Below are positions 58,501 through 64,000 of a stretch of DNA of 64,000 bases, one piece after another. This DNA is from Phlebiopsis flavidoalba (Eukaryota > Basidiomycota > Agaricomycetes > Polyporales > Phanerochaetaceae), in the NCBI GenBank assembly GCA_035772785.1, contig JAOCPU010000037.1, positions 248,001-312,000 on the forward strand. Direction: 5' to 3'. The number at the start of each line of letters is the position of its first letter. Position 1 is the first letter of the stretch. The notes under the pieces are model-generated. The model was not told the DNA's origin, searched no databases, and worked only from the letters and a program-made list of their open reading frames with translations. The translations under genes and the position numbers were made by a program.

Positions 58501-61500
58501 GGAATCAGACTTTGCACCGGTATGTCGTGGAATCGCATCAGTCAGCGTCAAGGTCGACGACATGTGCCCTGGGTGAAGCGACGGTAGCTCGAATTGCGAC
58601 ATGTTCTTTCTGAGCACCTTGATATCCTGAGGATTACGCTTCAGCATGCTCAAAAAGAGCATATTCTGCGAGGTACGGATCATTGTGATCCAGAACAAGG
58701 GTGGGAGGGATCGACGCGAAACCAGCTTTGTCTCCGACCAGGTAGCGAGGGAACAGCGGACCAACGGGAGCATTTGATGGGAACCACAGCGATCCCCGAA
58801 GGCAGCATGAAGAGGTCGACCTTCGCCCGTTTAATCTCGCGGATCGAAAGTTTGCTGACCTGAGTGACTAGCTTAGCGATGAGAGGCATGCAATACGCAA
58901 ACCCGCGCAGAGGATCCGCGGCGCCGACTTGCTTGACGGTAGACTTCAAGAAACCCGTAAGATGGTTCAGGATATGATGTGACATTGCTGGTGGGAGCGT
59001 GTGGCGAATGTGAAGGAAGGCTCTCAGCGAAGATATAGGCGCGATAGTGACGTCTCCGTCGTCCCCATGATATCATCTGGAACACAGCTCGAGCGAGGAG
59101 AGCGGGGTCGTCCCGCATATAATCCATGAGCAGATCGCGCGCCAGACTAGAGATCACGAAATCTTCGTCGTCAACCATGGTAGATATGCGGGGCAGTAGG
59201 GCCGCTAATGTAGGAACAAATACAGGTCTTCGTTTTGATCCGGGTCGAAGGCTCGAGCTTGAGTCCCGCCGGGATAGTGGACTACCCCCAGGTGAGCTCT
59301 TTGGAGAGGGCTCGGGGGTACGCACTTGAATGTCTGAGACTGCTGGTGGCTCTGTCGTGCCCTCATCGAGGCGGTCTAGCTGCTGATTGGGTAGTAGGGA
59401 CATCGGGGTCTTGATTCGTTGTATGCGTGTGGATCCACTATACGATCTTCTTGGGCCCACCCGATCTCAGACAGCCGTCTCCGTAGTTCGACAGGTATAA
59501 CGTGCCCATTGATGTCGCGATACTCGTCGGAGTCGTCGTCCTCGTAAACAAAGAGACTGGAACCAATATCAGTGGCCACAAAGAGTATCGGAGGCCTCTG
59601 CAGTTTGAATGGACGTCGATGCCCGCGGTCCAAGATTACTTCTTGCGATAGAATCTGGAAACGCCAGGTAGATAGAACGCTGAGGCGCTCTAATGCCAAA
59701 CGGCGGGTCACAGTTTGGGGACTGATACGTTTTAAGTCATGTTGCAGCGGATACTTGGGACTTCTCACCTCATCATCTCTGTCTCGATTAGGCGCGTGCA
59801 TTCCTCGGGTATTTTCTCCGCATATTGCTGAACAAGAAGCAGGCCTTGATACGTGTGAGTCTCGGAGTTTCTTGGTTACCCACAGCTGATACTCACAGCG
59901 GCTGCTGAGGTTCCCAGGGGGTCTAGGAGACACTCGTGCCATAGCATAGGACCTAAACGTGGATAATGATCTGGTTCCAACATTCCAGAGACAGATACGA
60001 GTAAGTTCAATATGCTGAGCACGGGAGACTTGGTCATATTAGAGACGAGTTTCCGTTTGGGCTTGAAATAATCTCGGGGAGACGCTTGTTGCGCTTTGTT
60101 GATCGCCCGTCCTAGTCCCGGGGCTCAAAGGAGAGAATGCTGTTGGCCTGCGCTGGACATACAAGTGAGTATGCATATTTTAGTTTAATCACCTCAAGAC
60201 AGACCTTATGGGACCTTTGTGACGCATCTTCCGCTTGGAGATACACCATTTCGAGCCGGCGATTTGTAGCGACTATCTCCCGCTGGATCTCGTCGTGAGT
60301 TTTCAAGTCTCGGAAATGCAACGCCCATGCCAATACAGATGGCAACCACGTAGACCTAGCAAAGCGTTTACCACCTACTCTGATCGAATTGATAAAACTC
60401 ACATCTTTAAAGATCGTGTCAGTAATCGAATTTCACGGAAACAGTGCGCTTAAAAAGAGTCGATGAGACAATGGGATATTAGTTATCTCCTCCTACTCTC
60501 GAGTGGTCGCGTGAGTTATGACGTAGAATGAGAATAGATTTGTTGAACGAACCTTGGCTTCTATGACTATTCCCAATCGATGCTCGAGGATCATCGCAAA
60601 CTTGACGTACGCCGAAGTCTGATAGAGTGAGTGAGTTTTCGCATTCATTTCGGGGACGTGGTGTGTGCATACCATCGTAAGATCCTTCGCGTCATGAACC
60701 TGCTGAAAAACGGTCTACGAGCTCTACTAGCAATTGCAACCTGACCAATTCGTGGCACAACACCCCATGGTTTGCCACCGTCCGCGGGGTCGGAATTTGG
60801 AACCGGCCGCTGACATGGTCGCCGTGTCGTTCACCAATGCGACCGCCATCATGTCAGCATCTCTGGTAAATATGTCTGGCACGAATGTCGAAAGTGCGTT
60901 CAGGATGCACAACTGTGCGACAACAGTGGCATCCTTATTTGCTGTTGCGCAGACGAATAGGGGTTTGAAGAAAAGCTTGGGAACTGGCGGGAGATGTGTT
61001 GTAGGAAGTCGGTTAGGCGCGGAACAGGTGCCTCTGGTGGCTCGTTGACCAGACGCTTTGTGCTGCAGTGAGTAGACCTTCTCAACTGAAAGGCCTTTGG
61101 CATACCTTGTGAATTCCAGGTAACATGAACGAAAGAAATGAGACTTGAAGATCCTTGGGTAATATTTGGACCAGAGAAGGAACAACTCGTGCAACAGTGG
61201 GCCACGAGAACTCTCGAATCTGTTGGATTGTGAGCGCCACCTTTCTGAGTCCAGAGCTTCAGATACTGACCACCTCGTTCAGTGCCAATTCGATACTTTC
61301 TCGCCAATTCTTTTCAGATTGATACCAGTTACATAGGTGCATGAGAAGATACTCCCTTTCAGCACCATCACAGATGCACAGGACCTCCAGAACTAGCTGA
61401 ATCGTTTTGCAGCGGATCTCGGCTGCGTCCTCTTCTCTCATACCCTCAATTTCTGAGAGCATGCGGGTACGTAGCAAGCTGGCCAAATGATGAGCAGTTC

Positions 61501-63203
61501 GCCGTAGGACATGTGCATCCTCAAACCGGGTCCGATAAGAGTGCAAGAACAGCAGCGATGAAGCGTTTAAGCTTGCGCCAATGCATACACGCTAGCAGGG
61601 CGGTTGATTTCGAGTTCGGCTCGGGCATAGGCCAGAACTAGGAACCATAAGCCAGGAGTTGCACGCACGATCAGATGACACATACTTTGGGGAGTAGTTT
61701 CAATGCCCACTGTCGAGCCTCAACAGGGCCAACTTCCACACAGCTCACGACGCTTTCTACGATTAAAGCTTCCCGAGTAGCTATCTCACTGTCTTCTGGG
61801 GAGAAGGGGGCCCCGAATTCTTTCTCGATGGAGGCTTTTGGACATATCGCCACATTTACCTGCTGTTATTTCCGCCATGTAGCTGCGAATTGATTGAGCT
61901 TCTGCAGAGAGGTGGATATATTGTATTCGAGGGAAAGTAGTGCCTGAACGAGAGTTTGAAGAACCGTCGGACTGTCTGCGGAGAACTTCCCATCTCTAGA
62001 AAAGAGAATAGAGGACATGGCGCCCAAGATCCTCATTCGTAAAGGTGAAGAGGTTGAAGCGGCTTTGCAACACCACACCACACGTTGTAGTTCCGCCTAA
62101 TGAAAAACAACAGTCAGCGGACGATACGATTTAGCACGAAGCGGCTTGCCTCATTGCTAGCTGCTTGCCACGACCGTAGGATGGTCTCGAACATGTCCAC
62201 GGCTGCCTCCTGCTCGGCCACTACCTCTGTATCTGGATTCCTTGTAAGGAAGGGTTTTAGTAGAACGGAGAGAACCAAAGCTTCGTAGGGTAAATGGCGT
62301 ATTCGCGTATTCACTAAGTAACTGCTGTTTAAAACAGTTCCAAGGCTCGGCAGAGAGGTATTAGCACCGGCAAGAGTTGAAAGGGATTGTGTCGAGGGCG
62401 GCCTGTGTAGTCCATGGCTCCTGGATCCTAGTTGGGATACGGCAGAACCCGCTAGCGAAGGGAGCGAGCTGCTGGAAGCCATGAACGGGAGATGGAGCGA
62501 CGAGCCCATTGAACCCAACCCACTAGATGCCAAGGTGGCCAGAGTAGGCTCTCGTTCTGGGCGAGGTTTGTATGCTATCTCCACCCCCGTGTAGCTTCCA
62601 GCATATCTTCCAAATTATGTCGGAAAGCCGCTGATTCTCGGGTCTGGACGTGATGCTGAGCATTCTCGACTACTTGTCGAAACTGCTTTTTTCTGCCCAA
62701 ATCTCAGCCTAGGAGTTGATGGGACGCTCTGTGGCAGAGCTCGAGTCGCCTGGTTGAATAGGAGGAGGGCTAGCAACACGACTGGTAGCGGATGGGAGGA
62801 CATGGTATCGTATGGTGTCCCAGCGACGTTTAGATGGAGAGGTGGTGGTACGCTATGGATTTGACGCAGCAGAGTCATGGTCTCGAGAGGTCAAGAGAAG
62901 GTGGAACTCTGCTCCCGGATGGATTTGGCCTGAACACAGGCTCCGAGTCGTCCTTAGCCTCGGGGGAAGCGACTAGCTGCTTCTCTGTCCACTGGTAATT
63001 GTCCCCACAAATGGGTCGTCATCGTGTTCCAATATGGTCTTCTCGGTCGGTCTGCGAGACGCGTTGCGAACGGATTCTGTATCACTGTCGTCAGCAGTCG
63101 AGTTGCTGCGTTCCTTCTTCAAAGAGTCAAAAGAGAATAGCCGTCTGGGTAAAGGTCTTCCTCCAGATGGTTTTCTTCGAGTGGGCTTCTGAGCGTGGGG
63201 CAT
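55564..63203 (-). CDS. Very large UNC80-like helical-repeat protein
   Basis: Matches a conserved, very large basidiomycete protein family that I associate with UNC80 (auxiliary subunit of NALCN/CCH1-type cation channels); that link is from memory and only moderately sure. Start at 63203: MPHAQKPTRRKPSGGRPLPR, a basic, Ser-rich N-terminus. Family blocks on the minus strand include HLPYEALVLSVLLKPFLTR (near 62270), EFGAPFSPEDSEIATREALI (near 61780), FKPLFVCATANKDATVVAQL (near 60930), STWRFQILSQEVILDRGHRR (near 59640), RRRLSEIGWAQEDRIVD (near 59450), RRPVFVPTLAALLPRI (near 59200), MLFLSMLKRNPQDIKVLRKN (near 58640), FAGGGYTLFMPAVVKTFVEA (near 58180), VMAELEKQPLSHNFLAGII (near 56920), MIDYVTWSLIQWLWLKRSPL (near 56330) and TYRRIRLVQKLMGY (near 55760). 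An EAVVNETRE to LLEEFKE segment leads to a stop at 55564-55566. About 2,300 codons, mostly alpha-helical. Dozens of introns and frame changes. Confidence 0.6.
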
Positions 63204-63600
63204 GGATGTCGGGAGTAAGCTAAGATTATAAGTAGTGAGCTATGTAGAGTCCCGTAGTCGTCAAGGCATTCATGAAAGATGAAGAGTTGTCATTCTATAG
63301 CGTGTGGGCGCGGGACCAGCGCAGCTGCGCTCGTTCTGCCTAAGGCGCATCAACGCCACGTGGCAGGTTCGGCCACAGCCAGTTCGCCCGAGCTACAGCG
63401 CTGAGGCGGGACCAAGGCGGGACCCGGAGAGGTTTGGCTTTTACTCTGAGACCCACACGCGGCAAAATATCTTAGGATAATACATGCACACAAAAGTTTT
63501 ATTGGATCCATGTTACAAAACGCTTGAAACTTCAGCCAATCCAAAGTCCAACGGAGAAACGTCTTCAAACTCTAGTCTTGTAGGGAGGGGTACGCATTGA
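63204..63600. other. Spacer upstream of the large gene
   Basis: Promoter side of the UNC80-like gene. No coding sequence recognised; both strands hold short frames without motifs. Confidence 0.45.
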
Positions 63601-63999
63601 TTACGGTTGAATTACTGTAAATGGCATTGAAGGGGTCAAAAGAAACGTGACCATATGTGACTCACCTAGGAAGAGAGTATACTTTGGGGGTCCAGTCCAG
63701 TACCAAGGCAAACACGACTTGAGCGAGAGTAGAAGAAGCAAAAAAGAACGACGGAGCAAGCATGCGGAACCTAGGACGAGAACGTAGAGAGCGACGAGGA
63801 TGTAAACGTCGAGGGAAATTCTTGGTCGGCGCAGGTCCAGATTCCAGGGGTATGGCGCAGCATGCGCGATTCTGTGCCAGAGCTGTGACGTAGGGACAAT
63901 CAGCAGGACCCTTGTACGCGGGGGAGCCGACTTACTGAGACGGGGCGGAACGGGGACGGAATGAAGCAAGAGATGGGGCAAGAAGACCGGAACCTGCAT
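63601..63999 (-). CDS. Partial membrane protein at the window edge
   Basis: A minus-strand frame of 132 codons contains PYPWNLDLRRPRISLDVY and directly after it a hydrophobic stretch, ILVALYVLVLGSACLL, then FLLLLLSLKSCLPWYW. This looks like one or two membrane-spanning helices. A gta/cag-type boundary may lie near 63660-63690, after which the frame is probably intronic. The gene most likely continues past the right edge of the window, so the start is not assigned. No family recognised. Confidence 0.35.
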   Translation of the reverse strand: MQVPVFLPHLLLHSVPVPPRLSKSAPPRTRVLLIVPTSQLWHRIAHAAPYPWNLDLRRPRISLDVYILVALYVLVLGSACLLRRSFLLLLLSLKSCLPWYWTGPPKYTLFLGESHMVTFLLTPSMPFTVIQP

Positions 64000-64000
64000 G

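Overview
This window comes from a fungal nuclear genome, most likely an Agaricomycete (mushroom-forming basidiomycete). Genes carry many introns of about 50-65 bp with GTRNGT donors. Several products are recognisable eukaryotic or fungal proteins, and six members of a small family that I equate with the Agaricomycete DUF7918 family are present. No prophage, CRISPR array, operon, rRNA or tRNA gene was seen.

Layout from left to right. An L-fuconate dehydratase-like enolase-superfamily gene (+) lies at 18-1763. A long, poorly ordered coiled-coil and Pro/Ser-rich protein gene (-) follows at about 3.4-7.7 kb. Next are a SEC24-family COPII coat gene of the SFB3/LST1 type (-, 8.1-11.7 kb), a small unknown gene (+, 11.7-12.2 kb) and the splicing factor gene BUD13 (-, 12.5-13.5 kb). 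Two tandem DUF7918-like genes (+, 14.1-17.1 kb) and a class I cyclic-nucleotide phosphodiesterase (-, 17.9-20.2 kb) come next. From 20.2 to 36.1 kb the DNA is GC-rich and I could recognise almost nothing beyond two weak candidates at 26.9-28.9 kb. Then come a nitronate monooxygenase (+, 36.1-37.7 kb), mitochondrial methionyl-tRNA formyltransferase (+, 37.9-39.5 kb), three head-to-tail DUF7918-like genes (-, 39.6-44.7 kb), a GPI-type CRH glycosidase of family GH16 (-, 45.1-46.7 kb), the mismatch-repair gene MSH6 (+, 48.2-53.4 kb), a sixth DUF7918-like gene (+, 53.8-55.1 kb), a very large UNC80-like gene (-, 55.6-63.2 kb) and the edge of a membrane-protein gene (-, 63.6-64.0 kb).

Almost every recognisable gene changes reading frame several times inside conserved exons. 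Because this affects single-copy housekeeping genes such as BUD13 and MSH6, I read it mainly as uncorrected indel error in the sequence rather than mass pseudogenisation. All multi-exon coordinates below are therefore spans from first to last supported codon, not clean joined models.

The most interesting content is the DUF7918-like family: six copies in three clusters, on both strands. They share an intron position after the second conserved block and the motifs SEE-K, VDGR, HERTKK-GAHC, FRYRP and LQAQGIIP. Their extreme C-terminus in most copies is VIDLT followed by acidic residues, which matches the consensus of a SUMO-interacting motif.
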